This document shows, one piece after another, positions 35,382-46,219 of a stretch of DNA of 64,000 nt. The translations under genes were made by a program, and so were the position numbers. Origin of the DNA: Plasmodiophora brassicae (taxonomy: Eukaryota; Endomyxa: Phytomyxea; Phytomyxea; Plasmodiophorida); the NCBI GenBank assembly GCA_036867785.1, contig CP145418.1:62001-126000 (forward strand), given 5' to 3'. The stretch's first letter is position 1. Each line of letters begins with the position of its first letter. Under the pieces are notes generated by a model that was given only the letters and a program-made list of their open reading frames with translations, did no database searches and was not told the origin of the DNA.

Positions 35382-36465
35382 TCATTCGTCGACGAGGTTG
35401 GAGCACGGGGCCGTGTCGGCGGGGGTCTGTTTCGCGGACGACGCAGGCACAACGTTGATGGCGTCACTGGGCTTGGACGTCATCGCGATTTTGGAGGCCA
35501 ACTTGGTAAAGCCCTGCTTGAGTTCGTACGGGACCCACCTGTCCGGACGATCATCAGCGGTGGATCAGTTGGAATACAATGAATAAAATGGCAACGCACG
35601 ACAGCGAGCAGGAGCAGACGACAATGAGGTTGATGGACAGTTCGAATGCGCAAATGGTGTTCTTGATGGCAGTGGACACCGGCTCGAATCGCGGGGCGAT
35701 CAGGTCCTCGATAACAATGTATAGCAGCGTCGTCATCGTGCACGACAGGGCGATGGACGATGCAACCATGTTCTTGATCGCCATGCTCCTGTATTTGGAT
35801 TGGAGCTGGGCGCTGTGGCTCGCGGCGTGCATGGTCTGAATATGGGCGTGGACAGCGGTCGTAAACTTACGAATCAGTAGAGTCGTAAGGAAGGATGCGG
35901 CCAGGAACAGAAGCGCAACGATGTAGAAGGGATAGTAGGTCAGGCAAGGACCGCCCTCTTCGCTGATGTAGATCTCCGTCTCCGTGACGGCGCCGAACAC
36001 CGCTCCGAATGGGACGCAGGACAGAATCCCGAGCTGGATCAGGCGCATCAGCCACGATGAGGCGGACTGCTCGTCGACGAGCAGCGCTCGAGCATGCAGG
36101 AACTGTAGCACGAATGCGACGGAGACACAGTCTGGATCACATTGGACCATGAGTCAGACACTATGCGGCGGCAGGCCAGCGCTGTGATCCGCTTTACAGA
36201 AGAATGGTACCGACTGGGCAACAACCGCGCACAGGATGGTATCGGCGGCCGTGAACCGGAACAGCCACTGTGTGGCGACGAGGGCCTTCGTAACGGCAGT
36301 GATCGAGGATGTGCCCAGGATGGTCCACAGAATGGTCGTCGCCCTTTCGGTCCTAGCCACCGTAATGCCTGTACAGACGGCGACCAGGGCGGCGCCACAG
36401 GCAACGATGGCGCAGGCCGTCCCCGCCATCTGGCTTGTAATACGGACGTCATGTGGGAGCGGCAT
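35382..36465 (-). CDS. 7TM protein, GPCR-like, no RGS (317 aa)
   Basis: Three minus-strand exons, 36465-36198, 36131-35603 and 35538-35382, give 317 residues. Seven hydrophobic segments can be placed, beginning AGTACAIVACGAALVAVC and including ILWTILGTSSITAVTKALVA, LIQLGILSCVPFGAVFGAV, YYPFYIVALLFLAASFLTTL, MVASSIALSCTMTTLLYIVI and ICAFELSINLIVVCSCSL. The tail is ~55 residues, Ser/Thr-rich and polar. It lies directly beside a 7TM-RGS gene on the same strand and has a similar organisation without the RGS part. The transmembrane character is clear, the receptor family is not; no class A DRY or NPxxY motif was found. Confidence 0.65.
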
Positions 36466-36629
36466 CGTATGGGGCCGCCAACGAGAGTTTATACTCGACT
36501 GTTGGCGTCGAGCGGCCAGTCATAGGACCTGTGGACGCCAGTGGAATGTGTCAATGTGACACGAAGCGCAGCTCAGTGAGGGTCATTAATGTCCCAGAAC
36601 GTGTCCAGCAGCGGCAGACTGAACATACT

Positions 36630-38156
36630 TTATATAACGTTTTCGTATTGGATGAGGTCGGCTGTGGCGGCCTGTGTGGCCACCTGGTCCTGTAGCTCCA
36701 CGTACGCCTTCGTCTGCATGAACCGCAGGAACACGTCGGCGACGAGCACGCGGAACACCTCGTCCTGGCACCCGTCGAACGCTGTAAACATCCCCTTGTA
36801 CAGTCGCCAGGTCTCGTCGTCGAACTCGCTCTGCACATCGCTTGGGCGCACGTTCACACCGGCCGTTGTCGAGGCCGCCCCGGCGACGGCGTCAGCGACG
36901 ACCGTTTCGGGTTGGGGCGTCGTTGCCGTCTGCTCGATCTGCCGAATGGCCTTCAGGATCTGCTGCCGCTTCATGGAGCTGATGTTGATCGGGCTGCGTG
37001 CCGTGTCGCTCAGGTACTGGTCCCGAATCGCCACCATGCGTTGGACCAGGGCGCGGTCCAGGCCCTGGCCGTCGTTATTCGTGCGCCGCTTCATGACCGC
37101 GTAGACGTTGTCCTTGAACAGGTCTGCCTCCTTCCAGAACCCCGCCTCTTCCTCACAATGGCGCTCCTTGCAGAAGTCGTGGAACGCGGCCCATAGCTGA
37201 GCGTTGGCGAACACGGCCAGCAGCTCCTGCCCACGCTCGTCGACCACGTCCACCTGCATCTCCTCGGGCAGATCCTGCAGCGGCACCGCCCTGTTCCGTA
37301 CCAGCGGGTACGTGACACAGATGATGGACAGGACACCGACGAACAGGCACTTGTAGAACGGACCCAGGGCGACGTTCTGTACACCGAGGAAAATCACCTT
37401 CGTCAGAGCCAGCAACGCGAAGGCAAACAGCTCCAGGTAATGGAGCCGCAGGACGGCGCCGGTCAGCATCCGATAGTCTTTCAGGCCGGTGTTCCCTTTG
37501 ACGACGGTGAAGGTGGACCAGACCTTGAACGCGAACACGAACACGTATATGAGCAGGTCCTCGTACCCACCCAGGAGTGACAGCTCGTACAGGTTGGACT
37601 GGGCGACGTCGTTGACAAAGATGGCGATGGCGTCCCAGATTGTGTAGATGGCCAGGACGGTTAGGACGATAATCGCGGGGATCATCGACCCGACGTGCAT
37701 TTGGATGCCGACCAGGACGGCCAGGATCGGGTGCAGAAAGACCAGGGCTTGCACCTGGCTGACGACCTGCCATAATCGTTCGGGGGCGCCCGCCTTCAGG
37801 TCATGCGGATCTTCCGCCATGATGGCAACGCAGGAGGCGATGCCCAAGCAGGACACGAGTGACATGGCGGCGTAGACGCAGGTGGAGATCGTTCGAGTGC
37901 TGACCGATGGCGCGGTGCCGTTACTCTTGCTCGTCCCCGAGGAGACCGTTGACCGCATGCGCTTCCTGATGGCGCTGGGTGCTGGCAGCGACGTCTTCCG
38001 GCTGGACGGGTTCCCATACGTGCTGTTGCCCGTCTTGGACCGGTTCGCATACGCCTGGTGCACACGCAGGTGAAGAACCCAGATGATGGCGTTCAGGGCG
38101 ACGATGAGGATGGCGACGATTGCGCTGGATGCGATGACGGCCGGTGCCGCCGCCAT
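36630..38156 (-). CDS. 7TM protein with C-terminal RGS domain, intronless (508 aa)
   Basis: A single minus-strand exon encodes 508 residues; the start is the ATG at 38156 (MAAAPAVIASSAIVAILIVA). About seven hydrophobic segments span residues 5-330, then the RGS-like domain: LLAVFANAQLWAAFHDFCKE, RHCEEEAGFWKEADLFK, ETWRLYKGMFTAFDG and the terminal FLRFMQTKAYVELQDQ. RGS domains speed GTP hydrolysis by G-alpha; fusion to a 7TM part is known from plant AtRGS1 and from several protists. The core is acidic and standard in order. Unlike the three paralogues at 49-54 kb it has no introns, which could mean retroposition or an older split; sequence similarity to them is limited. Confidence 0.78.
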   Translation of the reverse strand: MAAAPAVIASSAIVAILIVALNAIIWVLHLRVHQAYANRSKTGNSTYGNPSSRKTSLPAPSAIRKRMRSTVSSGTSKSNGTAPSVSTRTISTCVYAAMSLVSCLGIASCVAIMAEDPHDLKAGAPERLWQVVSQVQALVFLHPILAVLVGIQMHVGSMIPAIIVLTVLAIYTIWDAIAIFVNDVAQSNLYELSLLGGYEDLLIYVFVFAFKVWSTFTVVKGNTGLKDYRMLTGAVLRLHYLELFAFALLALTKVIFLGVQNVALGPFYKCLFVGVLSIICVTYPLVRNRAVPLQDLPEEMQVDVVDERGQELLAVFANAQLWAAFHDFCKERHCEEEAGFWKEADLFKDNVYAVMKRRTNNDGQGLDRALVQRMVAIRDQYLSDTARSPINISSMKRQQILKAIRQIEQTATTPQPETVVADAVAGAASTTAGVNVRPSDVQSEFDDETWRLYKGMFTAFDGCQDEVFRVLVADVFLRFMQTKAYVELQDQVATQAATADLIQYENVI

Positions 38157-38665
38157 CCTGCTTTGGCGACGATGTACCTGGATATCAAGGGTTCGCTCCC
38201 CGGAACGGGTACGCAGGGCAGATTCATTACTATCGGGGCCGATCTTCGATGGCTGTGCCGAATCGAACCATGTACGTGCTCTTTCACTACTGCCCACGTC
38301 TACCTGCGTCTACAGATACTACTGACTGGATGACTCGCATCACCTGGGCGACATGCCATTGCAGGCGGGAAGGTCATTGCTCTGGCAATCGCGAACGAAC
38401 CGACGACGACACGACTGTAGAAACGGAACGGCAGCTGTGGCTGGACGCCAGGACGGCGAGACACCAGGTGCCAGTTTACGGATGACTGTACCAGGTTGCT
38501 AGTGCCTAGGCGTACCACCGCTGGAGACGGTGGCCTCGACAGTCTGTCCTTGGCGATGCCGTGCGGTCCCCTTCTGCTGTCCGTCTCCGGCTCGGCACAG
38601 TGTCGCCAGTCGGGTACAGGCTGGCGATGGGTCTGGACCAGCGGGCATTAGCAAGAGGCGCCACC
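38157..38665. other. Divergent promoter region
   Basis: About 510 bases separate two divergently transcribed receptor genes. No TATA box or repeat stands out, and the frames present are short. Shared upstream control of the 7TM-RGS and class C receptor genes is possible. Confidence 0.3.
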
Positions 38666-41600
38666 ATGTCGACTATGCTGCGCGTCGTCGTGATCTTCGT
38701 GCTAGCCGCCGCTCCAGCCATCGGCAGCGAGTGCCCGTGCAAGAACCGGTCTGCCGTTAGCCTCGTCCTGCTCCAGTACGGAGATCCAACCAGCGACCGC
38801 CCGTTCGCGGTACCGCCTGGGCGACACGTGCACACACCAGCTACGATACCTAACTGCTCCCTGCGTTCAGCAAACGTTGGCCGGGTTCCTGGAAGGCGGC
38901 AAGGCCATGCGAGTCCGCGCGACGCCGATCCACATCAACCCAGCGCTTCGCGCGACGAACAGCTTGCCGGGGACCACCACCTTCATGAACCAGCACCTGG
39001 ACGCGATCGCCAGTATGGATCCGCCGCCGAGCGGCGTCATCCTGCCGCTGCCCAACTACCCTGCCATCGCCAGTAAGCTGTCGGTCCTGGTCAGCAAGGG
39101 CATCCCCGTCATTTCGTTCGGGTCGGGATGGTCGGTGGTCAAGAACATGGCGAACCCGCCGACCCTGTTTCACATGGGGGCCGACGAGGTCGCCACCGGG
39201 AAGTCAGCGGGCGGGCTGGCGGCGCGTATCGGCGGGCACCGTGCCATGTGCCTGTACGACCAGTCGGACGACGTCGCCCTCACCGACCGGTGCTCCGGGT
39301 TCGCCCGCGGGTTCAACACGTCCTGCGCGTCGACGGTCGACGCCTGCCCAACGCAGTCGCTGCTGATCGACAGCAGCGACCTGACCGCCATGCAGATCAT
39401 GCTGCAGGACGCGATCGCGGCGAACGCGAACCTGAACGTCGTCGTCGTCAGCACGGGTGCCATTGCCGCGGCCGTCGTCAGGTTGATCGGCAACATGGCC
39501 CTGCCGTACAAGATCTACGTCGGCTGCTTCATCAGCGACCAGTACACGGACGCGTTGCTGGCGTCGGAATCGCTCTTCTTCGCCGTGTCCCGCCAGGAGT
39601 ACCTGATGGGGTACCTGGCCGCCACGCTCCTGCAGTACTACGTCACCACAGGGCAGAAGTTCGCCAACCCAACCATCTCCACCGGGCCCGTCTTCCTCAC
39701 GCCCGGGTACACCGCCCCGAAGACGGCGTCCATCGACAACGTGCTGGTCGAGCAAGTCGTGCACGGTAACGGCGGCGCGGCGCAAACGGGTCAGCGTCGC
39801 GCTGACGGCACCCACCTGCACAGGCCGAGCCATTGACCCGTTCTGGGGCGTGTACGCGACGGGCGCCAGTGAGGCGGCCCGAGACGTCGGCCTGAGGTTC
39901 GTCAACTGCGACGTCGCCGGGTCGGTCTGCGACGGCACCCGGCGCACGCTGACGTACCGTTCGCCCGGCAACCAGTTCGACCTGACGACCATGGCCACGA
40001 AGCTGCTGACGTCGGCGTCAAACGCGCCGAACGCGATGATCCTATCGGACCCGAGCACGCAGGTCCTGGGCTCCACCATCAACCAGGTCGTGAAGACCAA
40101 CGGGATCCCGGCGGTCGGCGTCAATGCGGGAGGCAACGACGCCGAAAGCCTCGGCCTGCTCATGTTTGTACGTCATGATCAGCGCTGACGGTCGCCCTCC
40201 CATGGGATCCTGAACCCGTGCCCAGTTCGGGTCGAACGAGCCCATCGCCGGACAGGCTGCTGGAAAGCAGCTGGGCATTGCAGGTGTCACCAAGGCCCTC
40301 TGCGTCAACCACGAGCTCGGTTGGCCTCCCCGCACGTCGGATGCACGCCTGGGCTGACCCATGCGTCGTCCTACACAGGGAACTCGGCGCTGACGCAACG
40401 CTGCCAAGGCCTGGGCACTGGTCTGGCTGCCTACCGGGGCGTTAGCGACCCGACGACAGTGTACACGATGCTGCCCATCTCCCTGACGGATGTCTCCGGC
40501 ACGGCAACGGCCATCACAGCAGCGCTGCAGAACGACCCGTCCATCAATGGTGTCCTGGTGCTCGGTTCGGCCGCGGTTTCCAGCGTTCTGCTCCCGCTCC
40601 AGCAAGCGGGTTGGGTCGCTGGCCACCCGAGCACCGACCGCGTCAAGGCCATCGGCTCGTTCGACCTGGACGGGCCGTTGCAGGCGGCCATTCAGGCCGG
40701 GTACGTCCTGTTCACTGTTCTCCAGCAGCAGCACATGCAGGTCGGTTGCTGCATCCGCTCTCGGTAGGGCATACCGCTAAACAGTTCGAACAACCAGGCC
40801 TACATGCCCGGCATCGCGATGACGTTGCGTTCGTCGACCGGCCTGAACCTTCTGGAGTCCTGGATCCTGACGGGACCCTCCCTCATGACGAACGTCGGTC
40901 GCTCGTGCGCGCTCGTCGGCCGCGCCTGCCCCTGACCTGTGCACTAGTCGTCGATCGCCGCAGTGAACTGTCAGGGCGAGCCTGCTTGTCCTTCATCGAT
41001 GGAGTACAACGTGGCCGCGTCAGAGTCGTCGTGCCCGCGTCCAGAGGTACGCCAGTGCGGCGTGATGACGCGCGATGGATGGGACCCTGGTTCTGACGGG
41101 TGGCATTGCGCGTCGCAGTGGGCCGGTGACGGGTGGTGCGATGCGATCAACAACGTCCCTGGCTGCTACGACGGCGGCGACTGCTGCTCGTCGACCTGTG
41201 TATCGAAGACCGACTACTTCCAGTGCGGGTCCGACCTGTACGGGCAGGGCACGAACAGGTTCAACTGCCTGGATCGCAGCACGGTCGAGGGCGAGGCCAT
41301 CTACTGCAACGCGCACCTGTCCGACCCGACGTGCGTCAGCACGGCCACCAAGTACATGCCGGCCGGCGTCGCTGCTATGTTCATCGCCCTGGCCTGCACT
41401 GCCATCGCTTGCCAAGGTGTGAGGCGTATGCATCATGCCTTGCGCTAACTGACGACCGTCCGCCCTACTGCTTGGCTGGATCGCAAGCCAGCGCAAGACG
41501 AGGACGCTCTTCTACGCGTCGCCCCCAATGCTGGCCGCGAGTCTGGCCGGTGGCATCCTGGCCGGTGTGTTCGCGCTCCTGACGTCGGTGACGCAAACGG

Positions 41601-42595
41601 CGAGCATTTGCACGGCGCGGGCGTACCTGGCCCCGATCGCCGTCACGCTTGCGCTCTCGCCCAACACGCTCAAACTCTTCCGCTTCTACAAAGTAAGGGG
41701 GGCGAATGGGTGTGAACCGTTCTGCGCGCATGGGGTTCACTCGTAATCGTCGCCCAGATCTTTAGGAACAAGACGATGAAGGTGGTGAAGATCCCGAACG
41801 CTCAGCTCCTACTGGGCGTCGCTGCGCTGCTCGTCGCCGACATTGTCGTCGTGTCAATCTGGGTTGGGGCGTCGCCGTTCACGATGAATCTGCGCACGCC
41901 AAACACGTGTCTGTCGCCGCTGGACACACGCTTCGTGATCGCCCTTGTCGTTCTGAAAGCGCCGCTGTTCCTTTCGGCAATGTACTTCTCGAACAGCCTC
42001 TCCCGTACGACCTCAAAGAGCTTCGACGTGTTCAAGGTCGACGTTGGCGCCATCACGACGTTCCTGTGGGTTGCGGTCATCTCCTTCGCCATGATCATTG
42101 TGGTCATCGTGGTCGTGGGCACGTCGGCGAACGGGACTGTGCTCGCTCTTCAGACGGCCGCCGCCGTTATCATTGCCGGTCGGTGCCATTCGGATGGATA
42201 CTCGCCGTTCTGACCCATGGGAACGTCTAGCTGGGCCGACGTTCCTGACGGTGCAACGTGGCATCATCGTGTTGCAGGACGCACGTGACGCCAGCAAGAC
42301 GAAGGTCACTGTGAAGAACTTCTCGGGGCTGGGCACGATTTCCGGCACGCAGCGGCCTGCATCGACGTCGATCGGTAAACCGGCCGGCGCATCCGATGAG
42401 GACGCGACCAGCGGGGAGCACAAATCGCTGGCGGCCGCCATCGCCGACCTGAAGGGCCAGCTCGATCGCGCCACGCTCGACTTTGAGACCAAGATGAACG
42501 TCATGCTGCGCGCGCAGGAGAAACTCGACGCCATCCGCGACGAGTACATGCGCCTCGTCGTCGAGCAGGAGTACCAGGAGGCACACGGCAAGTGA
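38666..42595 (+). CDS. Class C GPCR-like receptor: two periplasmic-binding domains, LNR, 7TM (1124 aa)
   Basis: Ten exons join in frame: 38666-38809, 38871-39765, 39830-40167, 40226-40319, 40379-40740, 40798-40897, 40964-41418, 41492-41692, 41758-42178, 42231-42595. Residues 1-20 are a signal peptide (MLRVVVIFVLAAAPAIGS). Two successive type I periplasmic sugar-binding-like modules follow: about 49-345 (SGVILPLPNYP, GIPVISFGSG, ALLASESLFFAVSRQEYLMG) and about 346-645 (DPFWGVYATGASEAA, GIPAVGVNAGG, SINGVLVLGSA, IGSFDLDGPLQAAIQAGYV). A Notch/LNR-type Cys module (WAGDGWCDAINN, CYDGGDCC) sits near 690-725. The 7TM part has the class C feature around TM3: TSVTQTASICTARAYLAPIA, PNTLKLFRFYKIFRNK. 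The tail ends in a coiled coil near residues 1070-1115, as in GABA-B receptors. A surface sugar or amino-acid sensor is the likely role. Confidence 0.82.
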
Positions 42596-42767
42596 AACCC
42601 GCCGCCCGCCATCCGATGGCGCAGGCCAGACATCTCCTCGTTCCACGAATCCTTTTCGTTTCAATTGTGCTGGTAAACAGCTGCGCTCAGAACGCGTTCT
42701 ACCAGGTGTGTTCGCACAGGGGGGGGGGGCACACAAGCGAGTTCGGAGCGCAATGGCGTTGGGCGAT

Positions 42768-45700
42768 TTAAGTAGAAGTCGTCGCTTCCGGCGCGTGCTG
42801 GGGCGCCTGTTGCCGGGATGGCCGGGGACCTTCGATACCCGCGACCATCTGCCGGGTTGTTCGTCTGGACGGGCGTGGCGCATCGCTGCGTCGCGGCGCA
42901 TCAGCGACGTTCTTGGCGTCGTTCGCCCGCTCGGCGCCGTCGTCCTCGTCGTCGTCCGGGTCCTCGAAATCGTCGTCGTTGTCGCCCTGGATCTTGCGGA
43001 CGATCACCTTGAGCAGGTCGAGCGGCAGGACGATCAGGATGGCCCACATCCAGGCCAGCGCCGCCAGCCTCCACGAGATGCCCATGAACATGGTCCGGAT
43101 GGAGAACATGGTGACCGGGCCGAAGCCGTACACGCCGATGAACGTCGCGATCGTCTGCGCCAGGAAGAACGCCGCCAGCATCGCCCGTGGCGGCCGCGAC
43201 GCGAACACGGAGCCGCGCGTGCGCGTCACGAAGATCGTCAGCTGGCTGCTGACGCTGACGATGATGAAGATCAGGGCGCGCAGGCGCGCCAGGCGCCCTT
43301 GCTGGATGTGGCAGACCTCGACGGCCAGCGCCTCGTGACATGGCCACATGATGTCGCCCTGCAGGCTGTACGTCTGCTTGTAGTACTCCCAGATCGCGTC
43401 GTCGTACGACACGCGGGGCGGCACCGGGCGTAGGAAGTTGCCCGCCTCGCACGGGGACAGGTCGGCGCGCGGGAACCGGAGCTCCCAGTTGCAGTACGGG
43501 TCGCTGTCCGGCCCGACCCGGTACGTCCCGTCGAACGCCTGCAGCGGCTGCACGCCGAACACCTTCGGGAACAGGGGCGTGTTGCGCGCCAGCGAGAACA
43601 GGATGATGGTGGCGAACGCGAGCCAGAGGGCGGCGACGGCCGCTTGGCCGATGACGCGCCCCAGGCGCCATCGCTGCGGGCGCCGGGCGACGCGCTGCCG
43701 GTCGGTGGCGATGACGACCATGGTGGCATCGTTGACGACGACGATGAAGATGACGGCCGTGGCCGGGTAGTACCAGTTGTACGCGATCGTCAGCAGGCCG
43801 AACGTCAGGGCGATGCGCAGGGCGGACGCCATCGAGTACGTCGCGTACGCGCGCATCCGCGCCATGGCCTGGCGCGACAGGCGGATCGCGGCCGCCAGCG
43901 ACGACAGCCCCGGGCGCACCGACACGAAGTCGGCGGCCGACCGCGCCGGCGCCGTCGCGCCCGCCAGCGCCACGCCCACGTCCGCGTGCGACATGGCGGG
44001 CGCGTGCGACCCGGACGTGCCGGTCGCGGCGACGATCGGCGCCTCGTCGCGCGCGTCCTCCTCCTCCGTCGGCGGCTCGGCGTCCGGGTCGGCGCCGGCC
44101 TGCGCCGGCGCACTGCGCAGCGACTGCAGCGCCTTGATGCCGTCGACGATCGTCACGTACTGCTCGGACTTGACGCTGGCGTAGTTCGTCCCCGCCGGGT
44201 CGTCTCCGATCGTGAACGTCTCCGACGCCACCTTGACGGGCAGCGCCGGCAGGCCGACCCGACCGACCAGGTCGGCGACGGCGTCGGCCCCGTCCGCGGA
44301 CACGACCATGGCCCGAACGTGGAGGTTGTCGACGACGTCTTTCGCGGCGGACGTGTCGTCGTTGTTGCCGCTGCCGCCGCTGCTGCTGCTGCTGTCGTCG
44401 TCGCCTTCGCGCAGGACGGCGACGCCGACAAGCTCCCAGTTGACGTCGCCGAACGGCATATCGGTCGGGTCGCGACTGACGCCGACACCGACGCAGACGA
44501 CGCCGCGCTGCTCTTGCAGGGCGTAGACGTCGTCCAGGACGCGCTGCCGGTCGTCGTCGCCGAGGTACCCGTCCATGCTGACGACGACGTGCGGTGTGCC
44601 GATCGCGACGCGGAACGTGTTGCCGTTGGCGCGCACGCGCACCGAGGCCACGGCGCGTTGCGTTTCAGGCGACCAGGGTAGGCGGTGCGTCAGCTCCAGC
44701 TCGCGCCACAGGTCGTCCGCCTGCGGGCACGCCTCCAGGATCGCGTCCCGTTCCCGGTCGCGATCGTCGTCGCCCGTCCTCGTTGTCGGCATGCCGACCG
44801 CCGCGTAGAACACGACCTCGTCGGGCGAGAACGCGCTCGATGCGATACAGGCGCCGTCGTCGAGGCGCAACGGGCGCTGGACCGGGTCGTGCCCGTCCGA
44901 CGTGATCGCGATGACGTCCATGCCGGACAGCCGGTCGATGGCCTGCAGGCGTCGAGCGACGAACGCGAACTTGGCCATGGCGATGGCGGCGACGGCGCGC
45001 GTCACGCCCAGGACGATCGGCATCGCCAGCGGCATGGCACCGACGATGACGACGAGCGTGTTGCTGACCAGCGACTTCCACGGCTGCTGCCGGGAGCGGC
45101 TGACGGCGATCTCGACGACGACGATGACGCTGGCGCAGGCGACCAGAACGGCCGCCATCTTGGACAGCGTCGGCGCCCGTGCCGGCGGCTCGGCGCTGAT
45201 CGCCTTTAGGTGCCGACCGTAGACCGTGTCGGGCCCGGTGGCGACGACGATTGCCTCCGCCGTCCCCGACAGGATCGTGGCGCCCGCCAGCAGCAGCTTG
45301 CCGGGCGCCTTCTCCACCGGCGCCGTCTGCGACGTCACCGGGAACAGGTCGACGCGCACGGCCCCCTGCGTCGTGATGAGGCAGTCGGCGGGCACGACGT
45401 CGCCGGGCCTCAGGTCGAGGATGTCGCCGGGGATGACGCGCGACGCCGGGACGGTTCGCCAGGTTCCCGATCGCTTCACGGTGCTGTCGGCGGGCAGCTG
45501 GCCGTCCAGGGCGCCCAGGAGGCCGGCGTGGCGCAGGGCGGTGTAGTACGACAGGACGGCGTGCAGGACGCAGAGCAGGGCGATGACGACGCCGTCCGAG
45601 ATGTTCCCGAGGCCGAACGACAGGAACGCCGCCAGGGCCATCAGCAGCGACAGCGGGTGGAAGACGGCGCGGACGGCGCGACGCGGGCGGGAATCGGGGC

Positions 45701-45962
45701 GCACGCGCTTGAGCAGGTCGTTCGACCCGGCGGTGAAGCGTTTGAGGATGGCGGACGACTCGTCGACGCCGTCGGCGAGCGACGAGCCGAACTGGGCGAC
45801 GATCTCGTCCAGGGGTCTGCGCTCCCAGTACAGAGCGTCGAGGTCGCTGACCGCGACTGGGTTGGATGAGGGGTCGGCGTCCGGCCGTGGCGTTTGTTGT
45901 TGCTGCGGCTGCGCTTGTGGCGGCGGCCGATCCCGGCCGTCGTCGCCGGCATCGCCCTCCAT
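42768..45962 (-). CDS. P-type ATPase-like protein with lost catalytic motifs (putative pseudo-pump, 1064 aa)
   Basis: One uninterrupted minus-strand exon of 1064 residues starts at the ATG at 45962. The overall layout is that of P3A plasma-membrane H+-ATPases: N-terminal YWERRPLDEIVAQFG, actuator domain (IPGDILDLRPGDVVPADC), TM4 VVIVGAMPLAMPIVLGVTRA, RRLQAIDRLSGMDV, then the hinge region HADVGVALAGATAPARSAAD and TM5-10. However, DKTGT is absent: after GMDV the sequence is IAITSDGHDP, with Thr354 where the phosphorylated Asp should be. TGES is TSQT (210-213), KGAP is IGTP (454-457), TGD is SAD (555-557) and GDGxND is GTSGSH (648-653). The intact long frame argues for a functional non-enzyme, for example a regulator, not decay. 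The C-terminus is acidic, then basic. Confidence 0.85.
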   Translation of the reverse strand: MEGDAGDDGRDRPPPQAQPQQQQTPRPDADPSSNPVAVSDLDALYWERRPLDEIVAQFGSSLADGVDESSAILKRFTAGSNDLLKRVRPDSRPRRAVRAVFHPLSLLMALAAFLSFGLGNISDGVVIALLCVLHAVLSYYTALRHAGLLGALDGQLPADSTVKRSGTWRTVPASRVIPGDILDLRPGDVVPADCLITTQGAVRVDLFPVTSQTAPVEKAPGKLLLAGATILSGTAEAIVVATGPDTVYGRHLKAISAEPPARAPTLSKMAAVLVACASVIVVVEIAVSRSRQQPWKSLVSNTLVVIVGAMPLAMPIVLGVTRAVAAIAMAKFAFVARRLQAIDRLSGMDVIAITSDGHDPVQRPLRLDDGACIASSAFSPDEVVFYAAVGMPTTRTGDDDRDRERDAILEACPQADDLWRELELTHRLPWSPETQRAVASVRVRANGNTFRVAIGTPHVVVSMDGYLGDDDRQRVLDDVYALQEQRGVVCVGVGVSRDPTDMPFGDVNWELVGVAVLREGDDDSSSSSGGSGNNDDTSAAKDVVDNLHVRAMVVSADGADAVADLVGRVGLPALPVKVASETFTIGDDPAGTNYASVKSEQYVTIVDGIKALQSLRSAPAQAGADPDAEPPTEEEDARDEAPIVAATGTSGSHAPAMSHADVGVALAGATAPARSAADFVSVRPGLSSLAAAIRLSRQAMARMRAYATYSMASALRIALTFGLLTIAYNWYYPATAVIFIVVVNDATMVVIATDRQRVARRPQRWRLGRVIGQAAVAALWLAFATIILFSLARNTPLFPKVFGVQPLQAFDGTYRVGPDSDPYCNWELRFPRADLSPCEAGNFLRPVPPRVSYDDAIWEYYKQTYSLQGDIMWPCHEALAVEVCHIQQGRLARLRALIFIIVSVSSQLTIFVTRTRGSVFASRPPRAMLAAFFLAQTIATFIGVYGFGPVTMFSIRTMFMGISWRLAALAWMWAILIVLPLDLLKVIVRKIQGDNDDDFEDPDDDEDDGAERANDAKNVADAPRRSDAPRPSRRTTRQMVAGIEGPRPSRQQAPQHAPEATTST

Positions 45963-46219
45963 GGCCTGGATGAAAAGTTTTCAAGTGGCCAGAGCCGGCG
46001 TGTCGACCGGAACCATATCGTCGGGTGACACAACGTCGGCGTGACGTCACCGGCGCGACGACGTCACGAGCCGACGTTTCCGAAACGGCCTGCGTTTACA
46101 CAGGTTGTGCACAACCTGTACGCCGCCACGTTGCAATACATAAGGAAAGGTCGGGGGGATCGCCGGAACGGTACCCGGCCGCCGTCGGGGCACTGATCGG
46201 GTCGTGCTCGACGTGGCGA
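45963..46219. other. Divergent promoter region
   Basis: 257 bases separate the ATPase-like gene (minus) from the coiled-coil gene (plus). No motif was recognised. Confidence 0.3.

Noticed and set aside
44665-46050. Minus-strand Arg/Pro-rich frame of 461 codons
   Set aside because: It is an alternative frame of the ATPase-like gene and has shadow composition without motifs.
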